From: Micromonospora coerulea
GTDB lineage: Bacteria; Actinomycetota; Actinomycetes; Mycobacteriales; Micromonosporaceae
NCBI RefSeq assembly: GCF_016598485.1
Contig: NZ_JAEMUW010000006.1
Location: 1-64,000, forward strand
Reading direction: 5' to 3'
Length of the DNA: 64,000 nt
Part shown: in pieces, positions 44,177-52,611 of the stretch
Layout: each line of letters opens with the position of its first letter
How positions within the stretch are numbered: the first letter of the stretch is position 1
Notes under the pieces: generated by a model
Database searches by the model: none
The model's input: only the letters and a program-made list of their open reading frames with translations
What the model was told of the DNA's origin: nothing
Made by a program: the position numbers and the translations under genes

Positions 44177-44970
44177 TGGGCTACAACCGGCCCGGCGAGC
44201 CACTGGTGCTCGGCGTGCCCCGGGCGGCGTTCCGGCCCAGCCCGGTCTTCCTCGCCCTGGTCGCGCTCTTCGTGACCAGCGGGGTGCTGGCCTGGCAGCG
44301 GTACGGCAACGTCCGGTTCGACGTGTTCCTCTTCGTCGTCTCCGGCTGGCTGGTGTCGCTCTGCCTGCACGAGTACGCCCACGCGGTGGTCGCCTACCGG
44401 GCCGGGGACCGGGACATCGCGCACCGGGGCTACCTGACGCTCAATCCGTTCAAGTACACCCACCCGCTGCTGTCGATCGTGCTGCCGGTGCTGGTGGTGC
44501 TGCTCGGCGGCATCGGCCTGCCCGGCGGGGCGGTCTGGGTGGACCGGCACGCGATCCCCGGCCGGCTGCGGCACACCCTGGTCAGCCTCGCCGGCCCGGC
44601 CACCAACGTGCTGTTCACCCTGGTGCTGGTGGCGGCGCTGCGGATCGGCTTCGGCACCGGCGGCTCGATCGAGTTCTGGGCCGGGGTGGGCCTGCTGGCG
44701 TTCCTCCAGCTCACCGCCAGCGTGCTCAACCTGCTGCCGGTGCCCGGCCTGGACGGCGGCAACATGATCCAACCGTGGCTGAGCCCGGCGCACCGGCGCA
44801 CCTACGACCTCTTCGCGCCGTACGGCTTCATCCTGCTCTTTGCGCTGCTGTGGAGCCCGCGGATCGGCGGCTGGTTCTTCAGCGCGATCTTCGCGATCGC
44901 CGACTTCCTGGGCCTGCCCCCCGCCTTCTACTCGGCCGGCTTCGACCTGATCCGTTTCTGGCAGGGCTGA
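44176..44970 (+). CDS. Site-2 protease-type (M50) membrane metalloprotease
   Basis: A 264-residue integral membrane protease. Zinc site HEYAHAVVAY (HExxH) in one membrane helix and NLLPVPGLDGG (third zinc ligand Asp) in another, with six hydrophobic helices in total. There is no PDZ or CBS domain, so it is the short form. S2P enzymes cut within membranes, often releasing transcription or anti-sigma factors; no candidate substrate is visible beside it. ATG 44176 overlaps the stop of the 66-residue gene by one base. Confidence 0.9.
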   Translation: MGYNRPGEPLVLGVPRAAFRPSPVFLALVALFVTSGVLAWQRYGNVRFDVFLFVVSGWLVSLCLHEYAHAVVAYRAGDRDIAHRGYLTLNPFKYTHPLLSIVLPVLVVLLGGIGLPGGAVWVDRHAIPGRLRHTLVSLAGPATNVLFTLVLVAALRIGFGTGGSIEFWAGVGLLAFLQLTASVLNLLPVPGLDGGNMIQPWLSPAHRRTYDLFAPYGFILLFALLWSPRIGGWFFSAIFAIADFLGLPPAFYSAGFDLIRFWQG

Positions 44971-44980
44971 CCGTCGCCTC

Positions 44981-45042
44981 GTCGATCTGGGGCTCGTCGC
45001 CGCCGCTGGAGATCAGCAGGCAACGACGGGCCCCAGATCGAC
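44981..45042. terminator. Long inverted repeat between M50 and aldo/keto reductase genes
   Basis: A 13-bp arm (GTCGATCTGGGGC) at 44981-44993 pairs with 45030-45042. The 36-base loop contains a further partial stem (CTCGTCG with CGACGGG-like bases). It lies between converging genes and may end both transcripts, though it is longer than a usual terminator. Confidence 0.55.
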
Positions 45043-45054
45043 TCGGTGCGGGCG

Positions 45055-46053
45055 TTACGGGCGCTGGGCGGGGGATTCGGTCTTGGCCGCGTCGCGCTCG
45101 GTGACCGGCTCGACGATCTCGTCGATCGCCTTGAGCAGGTCGGCGTCGAGGTTGACGCCGGCGGCCTTGACGTTGTCGTACACCTGCTCCGGGCGGGACG
45201 CGCCGACGATCGCCGACGACACGTTCGGGTTCTGCAGGACCCACGCGATGGCCAGCTGCGGCATGGTCAGCCCGGCCTGCTCGGCCAGCGGCTTGAGCCG
45301 CTGCACCCGGGTCAGCACCTCGTCGGTCAGCCAGGACGCGATGAAGCCCGCACCGGACTTCTCGTCGGTGGCGCGGGAACCGGCCGGCGGCGGCTGACCC
45401 GGCAGGTACTTGCCGGAGAGCACGCCCTGGGCCATCGGCGACCAGACGATCTGGCCGACCCCCAGCTCCTCGCTCGTGGGCACGACCTCGGTTTCGATGA
45501 CCCGCCACAGCATCGAGTACTGCGGCTGGTTGGAGACCAGCGGGATGCGCAGCTCACGGGCCAGCTGGTGGGCCTCGCGGAGCTGCGACGCCTTCCACTC
45601 CGAGACACCGATGTAGTGCGCCTTGCCGGAGTGCACGACGTCGGCGAAGGCCTCCATCGTCTCCTCCAGCGGGGTGCTGTAGTCGTACCGGTGGGCCTGG
45701 TAGAGGTCCACGTAGTCGGTCTGGAGCCGACCCAGCGAGCCGTTGATCGACTCCATGATGTGCTTGCGGGACAGGCCGCGGTCGTTGCGCCCCGGGCCGG
45801 TCGGCCAGTAGACCTTGGTGAAGATCTCCAGCCCCTCGCGCCGCTCGCCCTTGAGCGCCCGGCCGAGGACCGACTCGGCCCTGGTGCCGGCGTACACGTC
45901 GGCGGTGTCGAAGGTGGTGATGCCGGAGTCCAGGGCGGCGCGCACGCACGCGGTCGCCGCGTCCTCCTCGACCTGGGAACCGTGGGTGATCCAGTTGCCG
46001 TACGAGATCTCGCTGACCAGCAGGCCGGAACGGCCTAGGTGTCGGAATTCCAT
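45055..46053 (-). CDS. Aldo/keto reductase, potassium-channel beta-subunit type
   Basis: A 332-residue AKR6-like (Kv-beta/YghZ-type) NADPH-dependent reductase. Tetrad: Asp and Tyr in TTFDTADVYAGTRAESVLG, Lys in EIFTKVYWP, His in VDLYQAHRYD. The cofactor-binding loop SSAIVGASRPEQV lies at the C-terminus. Start ATG 46053 (MEFRHLGRSGLLVSEISYG). It would reduce aldehydes or methylglyoxal-like compounds. Single gene, no regulator adjacent. Confidence 0.9.
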   Translation of the reverse strand: MEFRHLGRSGLLVSEISYGNWITHGSQVEEDAATACVRAALDSGITTFDTADVYAGTRAESVLGRALKGERREGLEIFTKVYWPTGPGRNDRGLSRKHIMESINGSLGRLQTDYVDLYQAHRYDYSTPLEETMEAFADVVHSGKAHYIGVSEWKASQLREAHQLARELRIPLVSNQPQYSMLWRVIETEVVPTSEELGVGQIVWSPMAQGVLSGKYLPGQPPPAGSRATDEKSGAGFIASWLTDEVLTRVQRLKPLAEQAGLTMPQLAIAWVLQNPNVSSAIVGASRPEQVYDNVKAAGVNLDADLLKAIDEIVEPVTERDAAKTESPAQRP

Positions 46054-46122
46054 GCCCCGACCCTAGTCCCGCCGGATCACGGTCACCCGGTCGCGCTGCG
46101 CCGGCGTGCCGGACGGCACGCC

Positions 46123-49100
46123 TCAGAGCACCGGGCTGGTGTCGGCGAGCAGCCGGTCGATCTCCGCGACCACCTTGGCCGGGCTCGGGTGCACCGGGTC
46201 GATCAGCGGCTCGCCGTGCCGGTCGAGCGCCCCCCAGCGCCCGGCGCCGTCGCCGACCAGGAACGCCACCGGGTGGATCACCAGCGCCCGGTACGCCGGC
46301 TCGACCACGACCCGACCGGTGCGGTCCACCACCCCCCGGCGGCCGGCCAGCTCCACCACGGCCAGGCCCTCGTCGGTGAAACCGTCCACGTACCGGCCAT
46401 CGGTCAGCGCGGTGGGGAAGCCGTGGTACCGGGTCGGGACGACGAGCTGGCCGTTCCGGTCCACCGCGCCCCAGCCGCCCCGGCGGACGGCCGCCAGGCC
46501 ACCCCGGAACGGGCGGACGTCCTCGAAGCCCGGCGGGATCTTCACGATGTTGGTCGGGTCGACCGCCATCCAGTTGCCCTTGCCGTCCATCGACACCCAG
46601 GCCAGGCCGGCGGAAAAGGACCCCACCGCACGGTAACCGTTGTTCGCCTCGATGAGCCCCGCCCCGGAGGTGTCGATCAGCGCCCACCGGGACGCCTCGG
46701 GGCGGCGTACCCAGGCCATGCCCTCGCGGAACGGCTGCGCCTCGGCGTACCGGTGGTCGATCACCAGGTTGCCCTCGGCGTCGGCGTAGCCCCAGAGCCC
46801 CAGTTCCTCGTCGAAGGTCGGCACCGGGGGACGGTCGCCGCCCAACATCGCCTCGCGCTCGCGCGGCCAGGGGCCGAACCCGCTGGCCGCGGCCCGGTCC
46901 CGGACCGCGTCCAGCGCCACCGCGGTCCGCGCGACGAGTTCCGGATCCGCGCCCTGGCGCAGGTCCAGGGCCCGCTCGAAGTGGTCGCACGCCTCGATCA
47001 GCCGCCCCTGGTCCAGGCAGGACCGGCCGGCGTGCTCGTGCAGCGCCGCGCGCAACCGGTCGGGCAGCTCAGCGGAGTTCGCCTCGGCGAAGAGCCGGTC
47101 CGCCTCCGCGTGTTCACCCCGCCACCGCAGCACCTGGGCGAGCCGCGCCCGCGCCAGCGCGGTCCGTCGCAACTCGCCGGTGGCCTCGGCGTACGTCACC
47201 GCGAGCCGACCGTCGGCGAGCGCGTCGTCCAGGTCACCGAGGAGCCGCGACGCCACCGACCGGAGGCTGAGCAGCCGGGCCCGGCTCCGGTTGTCGAGGG
47301 CGACGCCCAGCTTGGCGGTGAGCCCGTCCCGGACGGCCCCCAGCTCCTCCGGGTCGGGTGCCTCCTCGCGCAGCGTTTCCGGGTCCAGCCGCCAGCGGAT
47401 TGCGGCCAGCACCTGCTCGGGGTCGGTCGGCGGCTCCGGCCGTTCCGGCTCGGTCGTGGTGTCGGCTCCCGGCACCGCGGCCGCCGCCCCCGAAGCCGCG
47501 GGCGCCCCGGACACCGGCCGTGCGGAGTCGTCCGCCGGCGCGGGTGGCGCGGACACGGGCCGGGTGGACTCGGCCGCTGGCGCGAGCATCGGCGGGGCGG
47601 AGGCGTCCGGGGCGGGTGGCCCCGGGACGGACCCGGAGGCCGGGGCCGGCGGTGCGGACCCGGGCTGTGCCGGCGCCGCCGGCTGGGCCGGCAGTTCCGG
47701 GCCGGACCGGGCCGGCGGTGCGGAGACCTGGGCCGGCGGTCCCGAGACGGGCGCCGGGAGCGGTGCGGGCGGTGCCGACACCGGGTCCGGCGACGCGAAG
47801 TCCGGCGCGGCGGCCGAGCCCGAGTGTGTGGGCGGGGCCGATACGGGGCGCGCGGACCACGACTCAGACCCGGCCGAGGGCCGGACCTCCCGCGCGGTCG
47901 GCGCCGGGTCGGCGGGTGCGGACACCGGCCGTTCGGATTCGTCCAGCGGCGGCCGGACCGGCGCGAAAGCCGGCGGCGGGGGAGTCGCGGCCGGCGCGGG
48001 AATTGGGTTGGTCCCGGCGGGCGGCGCGCTGACCTGCGGCGGAGGGGGCGGCAGGGGCCCGGGTGGCGGCGCCGGGCGGAACCACGCCTCGCCGACCTCG
48101 GCCGGACCGGGCGGCGGTGTCGCCGCCGGTCGGGCGGCCGCGCCCGGCTCGGTGGTGTCCGATCCGGCCGGGGAGGACGTGGTGCCGGCCACGGGCGGCG
48201 ACTCGGCAACCGGTCGGGCGGCGGGCGGCCCGGACACCGGAGCCGGCGGCGCCGACACCGGGGCCGGCGGTCCAGAGACCGGGGCCGGTGACGCGGACGG
48301 CGCCGGCTCCGCGACCGGGCGGGCGGCGGGCGGGCCGGACACCGGGGCCGGCGGAGTGGGCGGCGCCGACACCGGCGGCAGGTACTCCGGCGGTGCGGAG
48401 CGCGGCCGAACGGTGGCTGCGCCGTCCGCGACCCGGGCACCCCGCTCGTCCGGGCGCGGCGCGGCCGGTTCGCCACTCGGACCGCGGTACGCCGGCGGCG
48501 CCGGGCGCGCGGACGGGTCGGCGGCGGAATGCCGATCGCTCGGCCGCGGCGCCGTCGCGGGGGGTTCCCCGGGGAGGAACCGCGGGCGCGGCCCGTCGGC
48601 CGGGGGCGCCGAGGTCGGCCGCGGCGCCGGCGCTGCCGACGGTGCCGGGCGCGGAGCGCGGTCGCCAGGGACCGGCCGCTCGGTGGCAACCGGGACCTCC
48701 GGCGGGCCGGAGACCGGCGGGCCGGAGACCGGCGGGCCGGAGACCGGCGGGCCGGAGGTGGGAAGCGGGTAGCCGGGCACGCCGGAGGTGGGGAGCGGGT
48801 AGCCGGGTGCGCCCGAGACCGGTGGGCCGGAGGTAGGGGCGACCGGCCGGTCGTCGGGCCGGGTGCCGGCGACGGGTCGGGCGGTCGGGCGTCGGTCGTC
48901 GTCGTACCGGCTCGGTGCGGGCTCGACCGGACGGCTCCGCGGCTCGTCCGGCCGGACGCGGGCGGCCGGCTCCACCGGGGCACGCCAGCTCGGACCGGGC
49001 TGGGCCGGGCCCTGCTCGGCGGGGTGTGCCTGCCGGTCCTCGGGACGGGGCCGGAACCGGTCCTCCGGTCGGTACCGGTCCTCGGGCCGGGCAGTGGCCG

Positions 49101-50754
49101 GCTCGGGCCGCCGGCCGTCGTACCGGGCTGCGGTCTCATCGGCCGGCTGGTGCCGCGGACCGCCCGGGTACGGCCCGGCGGGGCCCCGCTCGTCCCGGCC
49201 GGGCGGCACGGGGTCGACCGGCCGCGCGGCCCGGCCGACCGGCGGGCGCTGGTGGTCGTCCGGCCGCTGGCCGGCCGGCTCGGTCCGGCTCCGGTGCTCG
49301 GCGGGTCGCTCGGGCGGGCGCGGGGCGGCCTCGCCGTGCCGGCGGCGCTCGTCGGGCGCGTAGGTGGCGGGCCGGTCGTCCTGCCGCGGCCGGAGGTCGC
49401 CGGGGGTGCGATGACCGTTTCGCCGCTCGTCGGTCAGGCGGGCGTCGGGCCGCGGTCGCGGACCGTCCGGGAAGCGGTGGTCGTCCCGCCGGTCGTCCGG
49501 CGGGCCGGCGGCGGGCCGGCCCGCGGGGCGGGGGTCGCCGTGCTGGCCGGGCGCCGGGCGGTGCGGATCCGTGGTCGACCAGCGCTGGCCGTCGCGGGGG
49601 GACGCCGGGGGCGCGTCCCGGTGGGTCTCGGCCCGGGCGGCGGTCTCCCGGCGCGGGTCGCGCTCCCGGGCCGGCGGCGGACCGTCGACATCGTGCTCCG
49701 GGCGGTCCAGGGGGCCACGTGGCGCGGCGGCGGGCCGCCCGTCGGCGGTCGGCGTGCTCCACCGCCGCTCGGACCAGGTGGGCGCCTCGGGGCGGCGGTC
49801 GGTCGGCTGCGGCTGGGGGCGGTGCGGGAACTCGTCGGGCTCGGGGAGCCAGCCGGGCTCCGGGGCGGGGGAGACCGGCCGCGGGGGCACGGCCTCCGGC
49901 GGCGCCGTCCGCCGGCCCGAGTCGCGGCCCCACGGCGGGTCGTGCCGGTCGCCGTGCCAGCCGGCCCGGTCGCGGTCCACCGTCCATTCGGGGGCCCGCC
50001 GGTCGAACCGGCCGGGTCCATGGTCGGCGCGGTCGGGCTGCGCCGGACCGCGCCGCTGGGAGTCGTCGCCGGCCCGGCCGTCCTCGGGACGGCCGTCCGT
50101 CCGGGGCCGCCGCTCGCGCGGGTCCGGGTCGGCCCGCCGGTCCGGCCAGGCCGGCCGGTCGCGGCCGTCGGGCGTGACCCCCGCGTCGTCCCGGCCACGC
50201 CGGTCGTCCGCGCCGCGCCCCGCGCCGGGGCCGGGGATCACCGGGTACGCGCCGCGCCGGTCGCCCCCGGCGCCGACGACCGGGTAGGCGCCACGCCGGT
50301 CACCACTGCCCTGGTGGGTGCCGCGCCGCTCGTCCGGGACCGGGCCGGCCGGGTGGGTGCCGCGCCGTTCGTCCGGGGCGGGGCTCACCGGGTACGTTCC
50401 GCGCCGCGCCTCCCGGGTCGGGCTGGCCGGGTGGGTGCCGCGCCGCTCGTCCGGTGCGGGGCTCACCGGGTACGTGCCCCGCCGGTCGCCGGGGGCGGGG
50501 CTGACCGGGTACCCGCGCCGCTCGTCGGGTGCCGGGCTGACCGGGTACGCGTCGTCCGGGGCGGGGCTGACCGGCTGCACCTCGGCGCGGCCGACGACGG
50601 CGGCCCGCCCGCGCTGGGCGGGTGGGACCAGGTACGCCACGCCGATGTCACCCGGGTAGCGCTGACCCGGGAACTGGGGGTGCCACTCGGTGGTCGGCTC
50701 GGCGACCCAGGCCGGCTCCGCCGGGTCGCGCCAGCGGTCGTAGCCGCCACTCAT
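46123..50754 (-). CDS. Giant proline-rich WG-repeat protein, 1543 residues
   Basis: Starts MSGGYDRWRDPAEPAWVAEP. About 1,070 residues are disordered, Pro/Arg/Gly/Ala-rich sequence, with an N-terminal run of PVSPAPDERRG-type repeats (about residues 60-200) and a later run of PVSGPP-type repeats. Then a helical TPR-like region (DPEQVLAAIRWRLDPETLREEAPDPEELG... to FERALDLRQG), and finally about six WG-like repeats: LGLWGYADAEGNLVIDHRY, REGMAWVRR, GWGAVDRNGQLVVPTRY, RRGVVDRTGRVVVEPAY, RWGALDRHGEPLIDP. WG repeats bind partners in other systems, but no function is known here. No signal peptide or membrane helix, so cytosolic. Strong G/C bias in the linker makes alternative frames long and open. Confidence 0.8.
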   Translation of the reverse strand: MSGGYDRWRDPAEPAWVAEPTTEWHPQFPGQRYPGDIGVAYLVPPAQRGRAAVVGRAEVQPVSPAPDDAYPVSPAPDERRGYPVSPAPGDRRGTYPVSPAPDERRGTHPASPTREARRGTYPVSPAPDERRGTHPAGPVPDERRGTHQGSGDRRGAYPVVGAGGDRRGAYPVIPGPGAGRGADDRRGRDDAGVTPDGRDRPAWPDRRADPDPRERRPRTDGRPEDGRAGDDSQRRGPAQPDRADHGPGRFDRRAPEWTVDRDRAGWHGDRHDPPWGRDSGRRTAPPEAVPPRPVSPAPEPGWLPEPDEFPHRPQPQPTDRRPEAPTWSERRWSTPTADGRPAAAPRGPLDRPEHDVDGPPPARERDPRRETAARAETHRDAPPASPRDGQRWSTTDPHRPAPGQHGDPRPAGRPAAGPPDDRRDDHRFPDGPRPRPDARLTDERRNGHRTPGDLRPRQDDRPATYAPDERRRHGEAAPRPPERPAEHRSRTEPAGQRPDDHQRPPVGRAARPVDPVPPGRDERGPAGPYPGGPRHQPADETAARYDGRRPEPATARPEDRYRPEDRFRPRPEDRQAHPAEQGPAQPGPSWRAPVEPAARVRPDEPRSRPVEPAPSRYDDDRRPTARPVAGTRPDDRPVAPTSGPPVSGAPGYPLPTSGVPGYPLPTSGPPVSGPPVSGPPVSGPPEVPVATERPVPGDRAPRPAPSAAPAPRPTSAPPADGPRPRFLPGEPPATAPRPSDRHSAADPSARPAPPAYRGPSGEPAAPRPDERGARVADGAATVRPRSAPPEYLPPVSAPPTPPAPVSGPPAARPVAEPAPSASPAPVSGPPAPVSAPPAPVSGPPAARPVAESPPVAGTTSSPAGSDTTEPGAAARPAATPPPGPAEVGEAWFRPAPPPGPLPPPPPQVSAPPAGTNPIPAPAATPPPPAFAPVRPPLDESERPVSAPADPAPTAREVRPSAGSESWSARPVSAPPTHSGSAAAPDFASPDPVSAPPAPLPAPVSGPPAQVSAPPARSGPELPAQPAAPAQPGSAPPAPASGSVPGPPAPDASAPPMLAPAAESTRPVSAPPAPADDSARPVSGAPAASGAAAAVPGADTTTEPERPEPPTDPEQVLAAIRWRLDPETLREEAPDPEELGAVRDGLTAKLGVALDNRSRARLLSLRSVASRLLGDLDDALADGRLAVTYAEATGELRRTALARARLAQVLRWRGEHAEADRLFAEANSAELPDRLRAALHEHAGRSCLDQGRLIEACDHFERALDLRQGADPELVARTAVALDAVRDRAAASGFGPWPREREAMLGGDRPPVPTFDEELGLWGYADAEGNLVIDHRYAEAQPFREGMAWVRRPEASRWALIDTSGAGLIEANNGYRAVGSFSAGLAWVSMDGKGNWMAVDPTNIVKIPPGFEDVRPFRGGLAAVRRGGWGAVDRNGQLVVPTRYHGFPTALTDGRYVDGFTDEGLAVVELAGRRGVVDRTGRVVVEPAYRALVIHPVAFLVGDGAGRWGALDRHGEPLIDPVHPSPAKVVAEIDRLLADTSPVL
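48705..48815. repeat. Tandem repeats coding for PVSGPP units in the WG-repeat gene
   Basis: Four direct copies of a 15-bp unit, ggccggagaccggcg, around 48714-48758, and two related 33-bp units (ggtgggaagcgggtagccggg type) after them. All are in frame with the disordered part of the WG-repeat protein. Confidence 0.7.
50200..50580. repeat. Repeats coding for the N-terminal PVSPAPDERRG units
   Basis: Roughly eleven degenerate units of 30-45 bp (core gccgcgccgctcgtccgg...gggctgaccgggta on the plus strand), coding for YPVSPAPDERRGT-like stretches of the WG-repeat protein. Unit ends vary between Tyr-Pro and His-Pro versions. Confidence 0.75.
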
Positions 50755-50915
50755 CGGGGCACCCGGTCGCCGCCCGCGCGGCGCGGCCCCGGGGCCGGCT
50801 CGCGTCGCTCGCTCACGGCGATGTCACCTCGTTGGAAATTGTCGCGCTGGGCACCCCACGCGCCGGTAGAGTCGCCCGGTCCAGCACGTCATGGCTGCGG
50901 ATGGAGGGTAGCGGC

Positions 50916-51767
50916 GTGGGCTCTGTCACCGCCACTGTGGCGCCGCCCACGCATACAAACGTTACCCGATGGTTTCGGACATTTGGTGCCATAGTCGCGT
51001 CCGGCTTCCGGCGCCAGGCGACCTACCGGCAGGCCGCCGTGGCCGGGGTCGTCACCAACACGGTCTTCGGCTTCCTGCGCTGCTACATCTTCCTCGCCGT
51101 GGCCGGCGCGGCCGGCACCGTCGCCGGGTACGACCGGGCCCAGCTCGCCACCTTCGTCTGGGCCGGGCAGGGCCTGCTGGCGGTGATCCTGCTCTGGGGC
51201 TGGACCGACCTGGCGGACCGGATCCGGACCGGGGAGATCGCCAGCGACCTGCTCCGTCCGGTGCACCCGGTGACCAGCTACCTCGCCACCGACCTGGGCC
51301 GCGCGGGGTTCGCCGCGCTCTCCCGGCTGCTGCCGCCGGTGCTGATCGGCCCGCTCTTCTTCGACGTGTACCTGCCCCGGCGCTGGGCCACCGTGGCGCT
51401 CTTCGCGCTCTCCGTGCTGGTCGCCGTGGTGCTCTGCTTCGGCTGCCGGTTCCTGGTCAACGCCACCGCGTACTGGCTGCAGGACGTCCGGGGCGCGATG
51501 ATCCTCTGGACGCTCGGCTCCGGGGTGCTCGCCGGGCTCTACTTCCCGCTGCGCTTCCTGCCCGAATGGCTCCAGCTCGTGCTCTGGTACGCCACCCCGT
51601 TCCCGAGCCTGTTCCAGACCCCGCTCGACGTGCTGGTCGAGCGGGACCCGGCCCCGACGCAGGTCGGGCTGGTGGGGCTCCAGGTCGCCTGGGCGGTGCT
51701 GATCCTCGCCGCCTGCCGGCTGGTGCAGCGCCGCGCCGAGCGCCGGCTGGTGGTGCAGGGTGGCTGA
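50916..51767 (+). CDS. ABC-2 (DUF990-type) exporter permease 1
   Basis: A 283-residue permease with six membrane helices and a short cytosolic N-terminal segment. It contains an amphipathic start (RWFRTFGAIVASGFRRQATYRQ), ending the first cytosolic part, then GEIASDLLRPVHPVTSYLATDLGRAGF, a hallmark of the ABC2_membrane_6 family. GTG 50916 follows GGAGGG (50904-50909) and is preferred to ATG 50901, which overlaps that site. It is the first gene of a three-gene operon and overlaps the second permease by 8 bp. Substrate unknown; relatives export viologens, antibiotics or lipids. Divergent from the WG-repeat gene. Confidence 0.9.
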   Translation: MGSVTATVAPPTHTNVTRWFRTFGAIVASGFRRQATYRQAAVAGVVTNTVFGFLRCYIFLAVAGAAGTVAGYDRAQLATFVWAGQGLLAVILLWGWTDLADRIRTGEIASDLLRPVHPVTSYLATDLGRAGFAALSRLLPPVLIGPLFFDVYLPRRWATVALFALSVLVAVVLCFGCRFLVNATAYWLQDVRGAMILWTLGSGVLAGLYFPLRFLPEWLQLVLWYATPFPSLFQTPLDVLVERDPAPTQVGLVGLQVAWAVLILAACRLVQRRAERRLVVQGG

Positions 51768-52611
51768 GACCCTCGCCGAGCCGGCGCGCCCGGCGGAGGC
51801 CGACAGGGCGTCGGGCGGCCTGGCCGCGTACCGGGCGTTGCTGCGGGCGCAGGCCCGGTCGCAGACCGCGTACCGGACCTCCTTCGTGGTGGACCTGGTC
51901 GGCAACGTCGGGGCGACCGTCTTCGACGTGGTCACCGTGCTGGTGCTCTTCGGGGTGACCACAGAGCTGGGCGGGTTCACGCTGCGGGAGGCGCTGGTCA
52001 TCGTCGGCATCTCGTCGTTCGCGTTCGCCACCGCCGACCTGCTGGTCGGCAACATCGAGCGGCTGCCCCGGTACGTCCGGACCGGCCTCTTCGACGCCGT
52101 GCTGGTCCGCCCGCTGGGCGCGCTGCCTCAGCTGCTGCTGATGGACCTGCCGCTGCGCAAGGTGTCCCGCGCGCTCTTCGGCCTGGCCGTGCTGGTGGTG
52201 GCGGTCACCTCGGCCGGGATCGACTGGACGCCGGGCCGGTTGGCGCTGGTGGTGGTCGCCCCGGTCGCCGCGGTGGTCTTCTTCGGCGCGGTCTTCGTGA
52301 CCACCGCGACGGTGTCGTTCTACTGGATCGACTCCGGCGAGCTGGCCAACTCGGTCACCTACGGCGGGCGCGACTTCACGTCGTACCCGATCACCGTCTA
52401 CGACGGCTGGTTCCGCGCGCTCTTCGCGTACGGGATGGGGTTCGCCTTCGTCAGTTACCACCCGGCGCTGGCGCTGCTCGGCCGGGCCGACCCGCTCGGC
52501 CTGCCGGCCTGGGTCGGCTGGACCGCGCCCGGCGTGGCGCTGGTCGCCGCCGCGGTCGCGGCCGTCGCCTGGCGCGTCGGGATCCGTCACTACCGGAGCA
52601 CGGGGTCATGA
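51760..52611 (+). CDS. ABC-2 (DUF990-type) exporter permease 2
   Basis: A 283-residue permease with six helices, partner of the first one. Key segments: YRTSFVVDLVGNVGATVFDVVTVLVLFGVT, NIERLPRYVRTGLFDAVLVRPLGALPQLLLMDLPLRKVSRALFG, and YPITVYDGWFRALFAYGMGFAFVSYHPA near the C-terminus, typical of the second permease of such operons. GTG 51760 lies inside the end of the first permease gene; its own TGA overlaps the ATG of the ATPase gene (ATGA), so all three are translationally coupled. Confidence 0.9.
   Translation: MAETLAEPARPAEADRASGGLAAYRALLRAQARSQTAYRTSFVVDLVGNVGATVFDVVTVLVLFGVTTELGGFTLREALVIVGISSFAFATADLLVGNIERLPRYVRTGLFDAVLVRPLGALPQLLLMDLPLRKVSRALFGLAVLVVAVTSAGIDWTPGRLALVVVAPVAAVVFFGAVFVTTATVSFYWIDSGELANSVTYGGRDFTSYPITVYDGWFRALFAYGMGFAFVSYHPALALLGRADPLGLPAWVGWTAPGVALVAAAVAAVAWRVGIRHYRSTGS

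Noticed and set aside
48705..48815. Possible CRISPR-like array
   Set aside because: Units are 15 and 33 bp and contiguous with no spacers; they code for in-frame repeats of the WG-repeat protein.
48500..50994. Long plus-strand frames over the WG-repeat gene
   Set aside because: Arg/Gly/Pro-rich shadows of the disordered arm; no domain, no start signal.
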